Of a stretch of 64,000 nt of DNA, positions 25,295 to 37,185 are shown piece by piece. Source of the DNA: Paramecium tetraurelia (taxonomy: Eukaryota; Ciliophora; Oligohymenophorea; Peniculida; Parameciidae); contig NW_001798975.1 in the NCBI RefSeq assembly GCF_000165425.1, forward strand, positions 6,944-70,943. Reading direction: 5' to 3'. The notes below the pieces were generated by a model. That model was given only the letters and a program-made list of their open reading frames with translations. It was not told the DNA's origin and did not search any database. Position 1 is the first letter of the stretch. Each line of letters begins with the position of its first letter. A program made the translations under genes and the position numbers.

Positions 25295-26569
25295 ATGGGA
25301 GCTGATCACAGTGATACAAATGAAATGAAGACATAATAATAGTACCAAATGTTTTTACTGCAATATTCGAAGGAAAGAGAATATGATCACAACCAATTTG
25401 GGTAGGTGAAGTTGTACAATCACAATCAAGTAATTAAGCTGTTATAATATTAGAATAATTCTATGATTTGCATAAAGAAGTTGTAAAGTAAGAGTGATAC
25501 TGAATTAACACAGATAACAAACCATTTGAGGAAGAGGAAAATCTTTGTGCATCCAAATTTGGTTTAATTACTGGCAGTTCGCACTTGTAATGAATAATCG
25601 ATTTGTTCTGATTCCAGTTTGGTGATGGTTGTTTCAGAGTATTTTCCAGACACACTAGAAAGTGAATTGAAAAAGAGAAAGCAACCACTTAAGAAATACC
25701 CTGAATCTCATATTTGGCTATTGATTTAATAAATTGTAGATCCAATGGCATTTTTGGAAGAATAGAAGTAAGCTCATGGAGATATCCAACCATAAAACAT
25801 CTATTTGGATGAGAATGGAAGTGTAAAGTTGGCAGAATATAACTATTTTCCTGGAGGTTAGCATGGGTTTCAGAAGATGCTGCTAAGCAAGGATAGAGCT
25901 TATCTCTCTCCAATATTATTAAACAATTATAGAAATATGAACTTTAAAGCTCAACATAATGAATACAAAAGTGATGTATTTTCATTTGGAATGACGATGT
26001 TGGAAGTTCTACTCTTAGAAGAATCTTATGATTGCATGGATTTTTAGAATGGTTGCATATCACAAAATGTTGTCGATTAAAAATTACAAAAAGTAAAGAG
26101 ATCAGGATACTCACAATTATTAACAAACTTTGTGAGAGAATTGTTGTAAATTGAAGAGAATGCAAGACCAAGTTGGAATGATTTAAAACAGGTGATTGAT
26201 TAATTTAGAGATAAAATTTGCAACTTGATTCCCTTCTTTCAAGAAAAACGACAAATGTCTCCAAACAAACTTGTTTATTCATAAAGTTATGTACCTCAAT
26301 AACAAATACTCAGTTCACCTCAATCAAAAATACTAAGTTCTCCAAGATAACCATAAGTGTTATATCAGACATATCATCAACCATAACCATTATATTAGAC
26401 TAAACAGATGCAACCAATACCAATGCAATAATCAATCTATTATGAATCAGGCTAGAAACAAGTGCCAATTAAGAAGATAACAAAATTGGATGAAACAGTA
26501 TCAAAATAAGTGCAATAACCAGAAAGCAATTTGGAAAAGACTACTATCAAATAAGCTGAAACTAAATGA
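25295..26569 (+). CDS. Protein pseudokinase, intronless
   Basis: 424 residues in one exon. The kinase fold is recognisable over about residues 25-320. The ATP-lysine strand reads MICIKKL, the catalytic loop HGDIQPQNI, and the APE region is replaced by RAYLSPI. KSDVFSFGMTMLEVLL stands for subdomain IX and ENARPSW for subdomain XI. The loop keeps the aspartate and asparagine but loses the HRD arginine and the K of DLKPEN, and the DFG motif has become AEY, so the magnesium-binding aspartate is gone. It is therefore probably catalytically dead and may act as a scaffold. The last 100 residues are rich in Q, P, Y and S with repeated SSPQ/SSPR pieces. The frame is otherwise clean, which argues against a pseudogene. 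Confidence 0.85.
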
Positions 26570-26669
26570 TATTTTTATATATTTATTTACCTATTATAAC
26601 ATTAATATCAAATAAGTAGATTAAAAGAGAACACACAATCCTAGAAGAGATCATATAATTGATTTATTA

Positions 26670-27560
26670 TCATTATAATAATAATGCACCAATTAACCCA
26701 ACATCTTCTACTTGAGGTTCCACAATGTAGTTTTCTGGTATTTCCACATACTTGTTCACTAGCCTTCTTAGATGTTTATCAATGATGGGATACAAGAGCT
26801 TCCTGTTCATGACTCCTCCTCCCAACACTATCTTTTCGATTGACAATAGATATAGGATGTTTTGACATGCTTCTGCCAAGTAAAAACCAACCAATTCCCA
26901 TATTGGATGATCATCACTGATATTAGGTAATTCAGTAATAGGACAATTCAATCTCTTGGCTATTGCAACATTTGTACATAATCCCTAATGAAATCACTAA
27001 TATAATAGCACTTCTAAGCAATCTCCGTGAAATGCACAAACTCCCTTGAAGTCTTTGTCCTCTTACTACTTAGCAACTAAAATATGCCCTCCTTCTGGAT
27101 GCAACATTCCGTGAACACATTGTCCATTCACTATGATACCTACTCCGACTCCAGTTCCAATTGTGATGTACGCAAGAGATTGTCTCACATTATGGTTGCC
27201 CAACATAAATTCAGCCATGGCACAGGCATTAACATCAGTGTCTATAGCAAACGGTTTCTTTAATGCTTGTGACAATCTTGTTGCAATTGGGAAGTTCTAC
27301 CATTTGAGTTTAGGAGTGGAGGTTATGGATCCGAATTGTGGATCATCTTTGTTCAAACACAGAGGGCCAAAGGAAGCTATTTGGATTGAATCAAATTCGA
27401 ATTGCTGCAAATATGTCACAAGATCAAGGAGAGTATCTTCTGGATCTCTAGTGTCAAATGTCTTTTTATTGTTTAATGTCCATTTGTTGTCTGTTTTGGT
27501 GCCGATGCCAACTTGAATGAAGGTGCCTCCTATTTCTAAAGCTGCTTTTGATTATTACAT
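26670..27560 (-). CDS. ROK-family sugar kinase, fructokinase-like
   Basis: One 27-nt intron (26985-27011) gives 287 residues. Near the start EIGGTFIQVGIG is the ATP-phosphate loop of the ASKHA fold. DTDVNACAMAEF carries the catalytic aspartate, and TIGTGVGVGII is the second phosphate loop. HPEGGH followed by CAFHGDCLEG is the zinc-binding signature (H..C..H..C) typical of bacterial-type ROK fructo/mannokinases. VLGGGV closes the nucleotide site. It likely phosphorylates fructose or a related hexose with ATP in the cytosol. The family is mainly bacterial and patchy in protists, so old transfer is possible, but the ciliate code and intron show it is fully naturalised. Confidence 0.88.
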
Positions 27561-27657
27561 TTAAATTAATATGAATTATAACCATCACTAAATCGTGGAG
27601 ATATGGTTGAGGAGATTCCGTGAATGCTTGAACTTCTGCTATGGAAGTGATTCATAG

Positions 27658-30600
27658 ATGATTACCATGGAATTACACAAAGGAAGTGTTTAATTATTGA
27701 GTGTACCTTAAAACAAAAACATTTTCAACACTAGGAAATATAGAGTATTGTTAATGATAATGTTAGTTATATAACTTTTTACCCAAAACCCTATTCGCTG
27801 CATTGGAAAGATTCGGAAACATCTATCTTTTAGGGATTTCCTTAATAATGTTGATAGATCCAACATTGTCTCCCTTTTATAGATGGATCACCATCTTCCC
27901 TGTCGGATTGAGTGTGATATTTTATGTCTTTATGGAATTCATACTCGACATACGCAGATAGACTCATGATCATAAGATAAATATGCAAACAACATCCAGA
28001 GGTGCGAAAGATGGTGCATTAGAAACCATAAAATGGAGTGATATTCAAATTGGAGATGTGCTCTATCTGATTAAAGGAGACATTGTGCCTGCAGATATCA
28101 TACTATTGGACACAGGATAAGTAAGAGACAGAGAGGCAATTTGTATGGTTGACACACAATATTATGATGGTAAATCTTCTCTGGCCAAGAAGAAATCCTC
28201 CTATTTGACTCAATTGATAGTCTTGAGAACAAGATTGAAGAATTAGTTTCCAGAATACAGAAAAATGTTGACTGGAAAATTGGAATACGAAGCACCCAAT
28301 GGAAACACCGAAAGATTTCATGGTAGATTAAAATTGAAGAAGGATCCCAAAAATGAAGAATTGACCATTGACAATTTCATCCCCAAAGGCACGAAGATTA
28401 AATAGACTTCCTGGTTATTCGGTTTAGTTGTCTACGTTGGTGAAAACACTAAAACTATGCAAAGTAGTCATTACAATGCACAGAGACGCAGTTTTGAAGA
28501 AAAGCAGTGCAATTTCTATTCATTCCTCATGGCTTGCTTATCCCTCTTCTTCACTTTGATTTCTATCATTGTTCTATTGGCCAGATCAGATGAAGGTTAC
28601 TACGCCTTATTGATTGATAACAACACCACCAATGGAATGAAGGTCTTCTAATTGGCAATTCTGTATGCCTAATTAATTCCATCCACTCTTTATCTACTAT
28701 TAGATTTCGTAAACTTCGTTTCTTTATTTAAATATGAAATCAATTAAATTGAAGATAATATTACTAAGTATGTTAAAATCAATACTGCTAACAACCTGAG
28801 TGATTTAGGCCATGTTGATTATATGCTGATAGACAAAACAGGGACTTTGACTACTTCTTATTACAAATTGGATAATCTTTTATTTGGTTCCCTGTCATTT
28901 ACTTTGAATTATGATCAATTACAAACAACTTTGAATTAAAAATCTGTCAAACCTGAAGATAATGAGGATCCAGTTAAATTTGCTAGCATCCATGATGGCA
29001 ATGAATATTTGATCCCATTTGAATATGAGAAGAACACCAGTCATGCAGATGTCAAACCCAAGTGGTAAATTGTTGCTGAAAAGTGTAAAAACATCCAATA
29101 ACAATCCTGTTTTTAGTTAGATTACAGCCTAGCCTTAGAATAAGAGGATGACAATGTTAGAGAACTCAGTCTAACAACCTTTGCAATATTATATGTAGAC
29201 AAGAATATTTTTACCATAACCTAAAACTAGAAATAGCCCTGGAAATAATAATGATGAGTTCATTTAGTTAGTCAACCAATTAAAAAGTAGTTCACCTCAA
29301 AAAGAGTACCAATAAACTGAAGATATAAACACATTGTATTATGATGCATTTCTGAAATGCTTAATGTTATGCCATGAAGCTAGACCAGTATTTGGGGCTG
29401 ATTCGATTACCTACGAATCCTTCTCAAAAAGTGAGGAAATAGCATTGACATTTGCTCGTTCTTGTGGTTACTCTCTTGAAAATTTCAATAAATTTGATAG
29501 TCCTGATATGTACTTATGTAAAGTAAGAGGAAATCCTATATGGTATCAAGTATTAGGATTGAATTTGTTTACATACACTAGAAATCTGAATTCTGTTGTT
29601 ATTTAGGCTCCTATGACGATGGATCTAGATTTAAAATAAAAGTTTGAAGCAATCAATTAACTATGTGGGGAAGGATCGAAAAACAATTCATTATTAATTT
29701 GTAAAGGAGATTATGAAGCAATAAAAGCTAAATTGTAATTAAATCATAAGGAAAGGGAAGAACTAGACTCCTACATCCAGCATTACAAATAGAGAGGAAT
29801 CAGAATGATTATCTATGCTACTAGAGTATTGAGTGAGAAGGAGACTGAAAATTACAAATAGCAATTTAATCTGTTGCATAGTTCATTAACAAATTAGGAT
29901 ACTCTTCTTGAAAAGTTGGCCTTAGAATATGAGAAGGAGTTGAATATTTTGGGAATGACAGGATTCAAAGAAGAATTGAAAAATGATGCTTTAGATTTCA
30001 TTAGAACTGTTAAAGATTGTAATATTGATATATGGTTATTGAGTGGGGATTAGGAAGTACAAACAATCAGTTGTGCATAATCTCTAGAGATGGCTGCGAC
30101 TTCTAAATATCTGAGGATTGTGGCCACTGATAAGGAATAGATATGGTTACAAATTAATACAGCTATCGGACAGATCTAAAGTGAAATGTAGAAGATACAA
30201 GAGAAATAATAAGAAAAGCATTAGAATGAGAACATGCTGAGTAGAAGTATGATTAAATCATGTGTGACATTTTTTGAAGGAGCATAATATTAATAGGTGT
30301 TACAATTTGCTTTGGTAGTTAATGGTCATTCCCTTTCTTTGATTAGTGAATCACCTGATCTAATGAGTCATTTCAGGTTCTTATCTTGTGTTTGTAAGAA
30401 TGTGATTGGATTCAACATGAATCCATAATAAAAGGAATTAGCATGTACTATAATTCGTAATTACTTTCCAAATAATCCTACTGTTCTTGGAGTTGGCGAT
30501 GGATATAATGATGCATTGATGATGCAAGCAGCGAATGTCAGTATTGAAATCATTAACAGCAAAAGAAATCATATTTATCCTCAAGTGAATGCAGGTGACA

Positions 30601-33600
30601 TCAGTGTTAATACACTGTCTGAAATCAAAGTGTTGTTATTATAGAAATGCAAATTACATAGTGAAAGAGTGTCATCCATGATCATCTATCTGTTTTATTG
30701 TGCTGGTTTCTTGGGAATGACTCTATTCTTCTTTAATTGGTTCTGCCAATTCACAGCCACGTCTTTGCATGATTCAATGACGGTGTTTTTATACATTTTT
30801 ATGTACACCACTCCAAATGCTTTGGTGATAGGTTTGGCCGATAAGTAAACTTAACCTTTAGTGAATACTCGATTTCCTGCATTTTATATAGATGGGCAAA
30901 TAAGAACTCGTAGATTCTGGCTTTATTATCTGCTTGAAGGATTTTTGGAGTCCTTCATTTGTGCAGCTTACACATTCTATTCTTGCATTTACATGGTTAA
31001 TTATGCATGGACGAATGATAGTCACTAATCAGATTTATAAATGGTAGCTACATCAATTATCTATTTGCTCATCACTGTGTCTACTCTAAAAGTAATGTTT
31101 AGACTCATCTGCAATAGTGTAAGTGTCGTGATCATAGCCTTTCTATTCACTTTTGGATTATTGGTAGGATTTGTTTTCCTAAATTACAGAGGAGACTTTA
31201 GCAATTTTGATTATCAAGAATTGACATATCAATTGTTTACAAGATTTAATAGCATCGTTGCCATGGTATTTAGTCTAATTGGGTGTTACTTTATCAATTA
31301 CTTTTTACATGATGTTATAAAATTGATATACTTTCCAAGTGCCTATTAGTAATTTGCATTTCAGAATAAAAGTGGTATAGAATAAGAAGTGATTACAAAC
31401 AAAGAGATCTTGTATCAATGTCTAGATTAGCATGTGTAATTATTAATTATTAAATAATAGTAATGTTTCATCCATAATTCAGAAGGTGTTCATTGATTGT
31501 TCAGCAACTTCACCTTACATATAAGAGATTTTGAATCCGGGTGATACCAAAGTAACAGAAATGAAATTGAAGCCTCTAACTCTTGAGATGAAGGAGTTAG
31601 TTCTGGAATAAAAGTTTTTGGCTCACAAATAAGCTCAATCCCTAAAGCATTTGCGAGTATTCTTGTGCATTCTGTTATTATACTACATTGCATATTGTTT
31701 AACAGACTTACTTTTTGACAGATCAAAGAGTGTTCACAGGAGCGTATTACTTAGTTGTATTTGGTATCATCCTTATTATAATCCTCTTTTCTTTTAGTAA
31801 TGCAATGGAATAATCATCATTATACATACTCACATATAATAGTGCTGATCATATTTGCAATCAAAGTAGCAATAGATTGGTTATCAGATGATTTGACTAT
31901 AACACTCTCAGCTACTTTAGTGATTTTATTTAGTACATTTAATTCGATGAATATGAGTGTGATTCCAATAATGTTGTACAACATCTGTTATTTGATTCAA
32001 CTCATCGTAAGAATCTTGATAGTAGTGATTTCAACTGATCTCAGCACTTCTAATGGAACTTATTCTCAAAGTAGAGTGTCTGTGTATGCAGCCAGCACTC
32101 AGATTCTACTGGTTGTGAGTATAACGATTAGATTTTTATTCAGTTACTACAAGTCTATCAAACATAGAAGAAATGATTATTTAGCAAAATATTCAATCGA
32201 ATAAGATAATGTGGCTGCCCAAGACATATTGAGCATACTGGTGCCTAGATTTGTGAGATAACAAATTTAGACAGGAATATTTGCAATGTAATAAGCTTAG
32301 GATGATGTTTCAATATTGTTCGCTTACATTTGTGATTTTGACACAATTATGAAGGAAGAAGGCAAAAATGTAGTATTGATGTTGGACTCATTGTTTAGAC
32401 TATATGATAATTTGTGTATTCAACATGGAGTGCAGAAGATTGAAACCGTTGGATACACATACATGGCTGCCACAGGAATTAAGGCATGTGAATAAAACAT
32501 GACAGCTCATGTGACCAGGATAGAGAAGACTATGAGATTAGTTAATATGGCATTTGATATGATGTAATAAGTGCAAGGGAGAAAGTATGGAAAGGGTAAT
32601 CAAATTGAGATGAAAATTGGAATACCATGTAGGTCGTGTGCATTGCAAGGTGTGATAGGTCATCATAAACCACAATTTTCTTTGATAGGACGAATCCATG
32701 TCAATTAGACGAGTCGAGTGGGGTCTACTGGAGACACAGGAGCCATAACATTGAGTGAACAGGCTTTTAAATAGGCAAGACATGGGATCAAGTACTATTA
32801 GAAGAAATAGAAGGAAGCCAAAGGGTTAGGAATCATAGACACTTATTAAGTGTTCAAGACTAAACCAATTGGTTATTAAATACCAAAGGCATTTCAATTA
32901 TGGTAGAACTGCACTAAGCTTGTTGTAAAAGAGTTAAGGTAACAGGGAAGTTCTAAAACAAAAAAATAAAGATAGTTCCTATCATAATTACACAACTCAA
33001 TATATCAGGATAACTTGAAATAGTAGAGCAGACTAGAAATATCTCCTAAAGGGCCATACCCTGTTCAAGGGCAATAAGGGTCCGTTCATGAAGATAATAG
33101 ATCAAGATTAACATTACCAGCATAACCTGCTGAATAAGTGCCAACTGAAGATTCAGTATTGATAACAAATGAATAAGACGAGAGAGAGTTGGACTTGGAA
33201 TTGATTAAACCAAATCTTATTCTTGACATACCAGAGAATGAAATAAAATCCAATTTCAATCAAATTGTTAAGGAACAAAATGTAGATGAATCTAGAGTGG
33301 GTATGATATTTTTGTGGATCACTTATTTCGTTATTACTCTGTTATCAATAATCGTTCGTAAATTGTTTGATCATGATTTGTTGATCTTCGTATTGAGAGT
33401 ATTAGATTCAATATTTATAAATAGGCTATTTTCCTGATTGTGTCATTAGTTCTATTTCCAATCCTATCCAAGGCTTATAGAAATAGAGTAGTTAACACCA
33501 TGTACTACATCTTGCTTATATATGCTATCTTCACTGTGCTTTTCTAGGCTTATTTAACTGACAATAGAGAAGTAGCCATCATTTGTCTACTAGAAATACT

Positions 33601-34601
33601 GTACATTATGATAGTGTCTTGCTAGATGAAGATGTTTTCATTTCTGTAAGTAATACTGTATATGATGATCATGTTTGGATTGTTCTTAGGGTTCTACATC
33701 TCTTCAGACTTAATCACTCATTATGCAATCTTCTATATTTGTTGTTGCATGCTGATCCTATTATTGGGATATTATCTGGCAATGAGTGAACAAATCCAAA
33801 TGTTCAACAATTTGTAGATCAATGAAGAAAAGAAGGTCAAACGAATTAATCTTGTCAGTTAACTATTACCTATGCACTCCTACCTTAAAATGAAGAATAG
33901 TAACATCTACGATAAGAGTGACTTTATAGATGAGTTTGATGATGTGACTCTCCTTTTTGCTGACATTAAAGGATTCACTGAGTACTCTCATACTCAGACT
34001 CCAGAAGGTGTAGTAGTAATGTTGAGAAATCTCTTCACTGAATTCGATAAACTTTGTCAAAGATACAATGTCTACAAAATGTACACTATTGGTGATTGTT
34101 ATGTTGTCATGGGATTCACTAATAGTGCCAAACGAAATGTATTCTCTCATATTCATTATTTAGCCTATTTAAGAAGCCATTAACACTGTCAAAATGGGAT
34201 TTCAGATGGTCGATATCATCATGTCAGTTAGATAGAAAATCAAATTTGATAAATTAAATATGAGAATTGGTATCCACACTGGCTAGGTAACTGGAGGTAT
34301 CATAGGAACTGATATTGTACGATATGATATCTATGGAAAAGATGTCTCCGTTGCCAATAAAATGGAAAGCAGTGGAGTTGAGGGAAGAGTTCAAGTCTCT
34401 GAGACCACTAAGTTAATGATAGAAAGAGCTGAAAAACATGCTTTCAACTTCAAATTCCACCATGTAAATTAAGTTCATCTATTCTAGGATGTTGAGTTGA
34501 ACAAATTCAATATGAATATCAAGGGATTCCTTGTAGATTGGGATAAAACAAGAGAAGAGGCTAGTCTAGATCCATATAGATCACCAAGTCACCATATATG
34601 A
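27658..34601 (+). CDS. Guanylyl cyclase with P4-ATPase-like N-terminal half
   Basis: About 2250 residues. Introns: 27745-27766, probably 29083-29116, 31436-31460, 31697-31721, 31764-31797, 33399-33424 and 34139-34163. The N-terminal half is a P4-type (flippase-like) ATPase: FLPKTLFAALERFGNIY, the phosphorylation motif DKTGT at about residue 385, GDGYNDA at about 930, and around ten membrane helices. The actuator motif reads YYDGKSS where DGET is usual, so pump activity is doubtful. The C-terminal half has two six-helix cassettes, each followed by a cyclase domain. The last domain keeps the metal aspartates (FADIKGF, TIGDCYVV). This inverted arrangement is the established ciliate and apicomplexan guanylyl cyclase (described by Linder and colleagues). 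It makes cGMP, which affects ciliary beating and exocytosis. The frame is open 29 codons further upstream to ATG 27571, only 10 bp from the divergent gene. The 29-kb intron is the least certain. Confidence 0.92.
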
Positions 34602-34669
34602 TACACATTTTAAACTTAATATTTAAATTATTATGCATAATAAAATCTCTACAACATCATTTCTCAAAT

Positions 34670-35152
34670 TCAATCAGCCTTCTTTGTACTTTCAGTTGTG
34701 TGCTTTTCACCCTTTCCTTTTGTTGATACTTTAGCTGATGCCTTTCTTGCAAGCAATTGTTTTCTGTCCTCATTTAAGTATGGTTTAGTGATAATGCATT
34801 AAGATGCTCTGATTGGTATTTGATATGGCATTCCTATTGTTATTATGATTAACTCTACCATTGGCTTTAGTTCTTGTCAATTTCTCAATCTGAATTGTCC
34901 ATCTCTTCCTGTAAACTGATGAAACCTTTCCTTTGGTTCCCTTGTGAGTGCCTTGCCTTACTATTTATTAATACCTCTGACCACTGTCACTTCATCATCC
35001 TTTCTGACTGGTAATGCTCTGACATTATATTTTTTTCTTAGATCTTTAGACAAATGAGCACTCATCAATTTATATCTGAGATTAGATGGAGCACCAAGCT
35101 AAGCTCTTCTGCCCTTTCTTCTTTGACTTGACACTTCTGTATGGGTTTTCAT
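34670..35152 (-). CDS. RPL26: Ribosomal protein uL24 (RPL26), large subunit
   Basis: Introns 34952-34974 (23 nt) and 34834-34858 (25 nt) give 144 residues. Diagnostic stretches are [47 protein letters not shown] and TKANG, all hallmarks of the eukaryotic KOW-domain protein uL24. The length is typical of the family (about 140). It binds 26S-type rRNA near the peptide exit tunnel of the 60S subunit. The basic tail ends in STKKAD. Two introns in a short gene, both removing frame breaks, make this a good calibration for the intron rules used elsewhere in the window. Confidence 0.95.
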
Positions 35153-35230
35153 TTGAAAAAGATTTAATTAAAAATTAATTTATTGCTTTCTAATATAAAT
35201 TATTTAACATCTCTTTAACACACTCTTATA

Positions 35231-36688
35231 TCACATAATCAATTTAGCATTATCTTCATCTTCTTCGTCCTATTCAATTAAGTTTTACACTCTTCTCCAT
35301 ATGAATATTCCTAATATAGTAATTATCATTAGACTTAATCCAAACACTTACTCTCGAATAAAAAATTGCAGTCCAACCAACACTGCTAAACTCAAGCCTT
35401 AACTCAGTTGGATTGGCATGAAATCATCAACGTACTGATTTATTAAGTGATTTATACATAATTATAGCTACTGGTGAATGAGAATAAACCCACCCCATTA
35501 CTAAATATTGTCAAGATGCAAGAGATCAAAATGAAATAATAGGATTAAATTTAAATGCTTATCACCAATGCCAAGTTGATAATAATGCTCATGAACAAGC
35601 TTAATCTGTACAGTAACAATTATGGAACCTTGTAAAATAATCTACAAGGCAAGTAGTTTGCCAAAACCATTGTCAATCCAAAAATGAAGTAATGAAAAGG
35701 CATAGATTAATAGATAACACCATTGGAATCAACATTCAAACGATTAATAAAGAACACCAACATCATGGTGCTGCTTGAATACATGATGATCTAAATGATT
35801 TTGAGAGTCTTTTATTCATCTAATTCGTACTCGTCATCTATTGATTAAATTGTAGATTACTATCAACAAGCCGTTTTTCGTGGTACATGTCTATGACTTC
35901 TTCTACATTGGCTTTCTTGAACATATTGGCCAAGAAGTACTCAGCCTCATTCGGAGTACAAGTCTTCAGATCATCATAATTAAATGAAAGATGCAAATTG
36001 ATCAATCTAATTGCCAAAAAGACTGTTGGCAAAGAGATTAACAAATTCCACAGAACACAATCATCATAAATCTTCAACTTGTTAAGCATCTCGATTTTGG
36101 GATAACTGTAAGCCATGAGTCCTTAAATTGTCCATCCAATTCCAAAAGCCATATATTGATACTGACATAAAAACTGACCTAGGTTTTTTACTAGTTATCA
36201 TTAATATTGATTCAATTACCATTTAATTATTCTGGAAATTTTTTCTTAATATAAACTTCAATAGGCTTCATCATAGTTTTAAAATAGACATTGCTGTACT
36301 TTATGTCCAGATTGATTAAGGCTCCCATAAATACTCTCACTATCAGGGTGCCTTCTCTAAAGGGGAGAAACCATTGCAACACCAGAGCCACGATAAGCAT
36401 TGTCTCACATTTAATCATTATCTGTCTCAAATTGCCTTTCATCTCAATGCCACTTGCAAGCAAATAACCTCTAAATAATCTTTGGAGAGAGTACATCAGA
36501 AATGCAACATTCATCCAATTGAAATCGATTTTGTATTTATGTTTAGTTTGATTGATCTTTAGCCAGGATGGTTCTGCTGCACTTGGGATTGTCATGAAAT
36601 AACCTAAAAATGCATAGGGAGCAAAGCAATGCCAGGCGAAGTAATGGATTTACTTTTTTACCCTAAATATCTATGTTTCCTCTTTCAT
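35231..36688 (-). CDS. Multi-pass membrane protein, transporter-like
   Basis: Introns 36191-36219, 35838-35860 and 35435-35457 give 460 residues. There are about 10 to 12 hydrophobic helices, for example VALVLQWFLPF, LLISLPTVFLAIRL, YFIFGLTMVLANYLPC, FMSIIINLALVISI and SLAVLVGLQFFI. A charged loop of about 60 residues in the middle (NEAEYFLANMFKKANVEEV) splits the protein into two sets of helices, as in major-facilitator carriers. The tail is acidic (LIEQDEEDEDNAKLIM). I do not recognise a substrate signature, so transport is inferred from topology only. It is followed closely by histone H4 on the same side and preceded by uL24. Confidence 0.75.
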
Positions 36689-36802
36689 TATTTATTATTT
36701 TTTGGAAAATATAATTATTAGTAAACAGAGTTGACCAATTATTTCAACTATGAGAAAGAAGGAGTTTAAATTAATTATTATTATTGTTTATATTAAACTA
36801 AT

Positions 36803-37111
36803 TCATGCTCCAAAGCCATAAAGAGTTCTGCCTTATCTCTTTAAGGAGTACACAACATCCATTACGGTAACTGTCTTTCTTCTGGCATGCTCTGTATAGG
36901 TGATAGCATCTCTAACGACATTTTCTAAGAAGCTCTTCAAGACATTTCTTGAGTCATCATAAAGGAAGGATGAAATTCTCTTAACACCTCCTCTTCTTGC
37001 TAATCTTCTGATTGCTGGCTTTGTAATTCCTTCAATGGATGCTTTGTTTGGTTTTCTTGCATGTCTCTTTGCGCTGACCTTGCCAATTCCTTTGCCTGAT
37101 TTTCCTGCCAT
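36803..37111 (-). CDS. H4: Histone H4
   Basis: 102 residues, no intron. The core is near invariant: [38 protein letters not shown] and the C-terminal [13 protein letters not shown]. The tail [20 protein letters not shown] differs from animal H4 in the way Tetrahymena H4 does, keeping regularly spaced acetylatable lysines. It forms the nucleosome core with H3. The gene starts 75 bp downstream of the stop of the PTB-like gene, so its promoter must be very short; I see no paired divergent histone gene. The ciliate C-terminal GFGA instead of GFGG is the only mild oddity. Confidence 0.97.
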
Positions 37112-37185
37112 TTTTATTGATTTGAATTAATGAAAATAAAAAAAGTAGGTTGTATATTGTAATATTAATCCGAATAATCGATAAA

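Noticed and set aside
29160-29260. Introns of 43 or 73 nt in the guanylyl cyclase
   Set aside because: They would restore the frame but exceed the size seen elsewhere in the window. A 34-nt segment at 29083-29116 with a T-rich TAG end fits better, though the point remains open.
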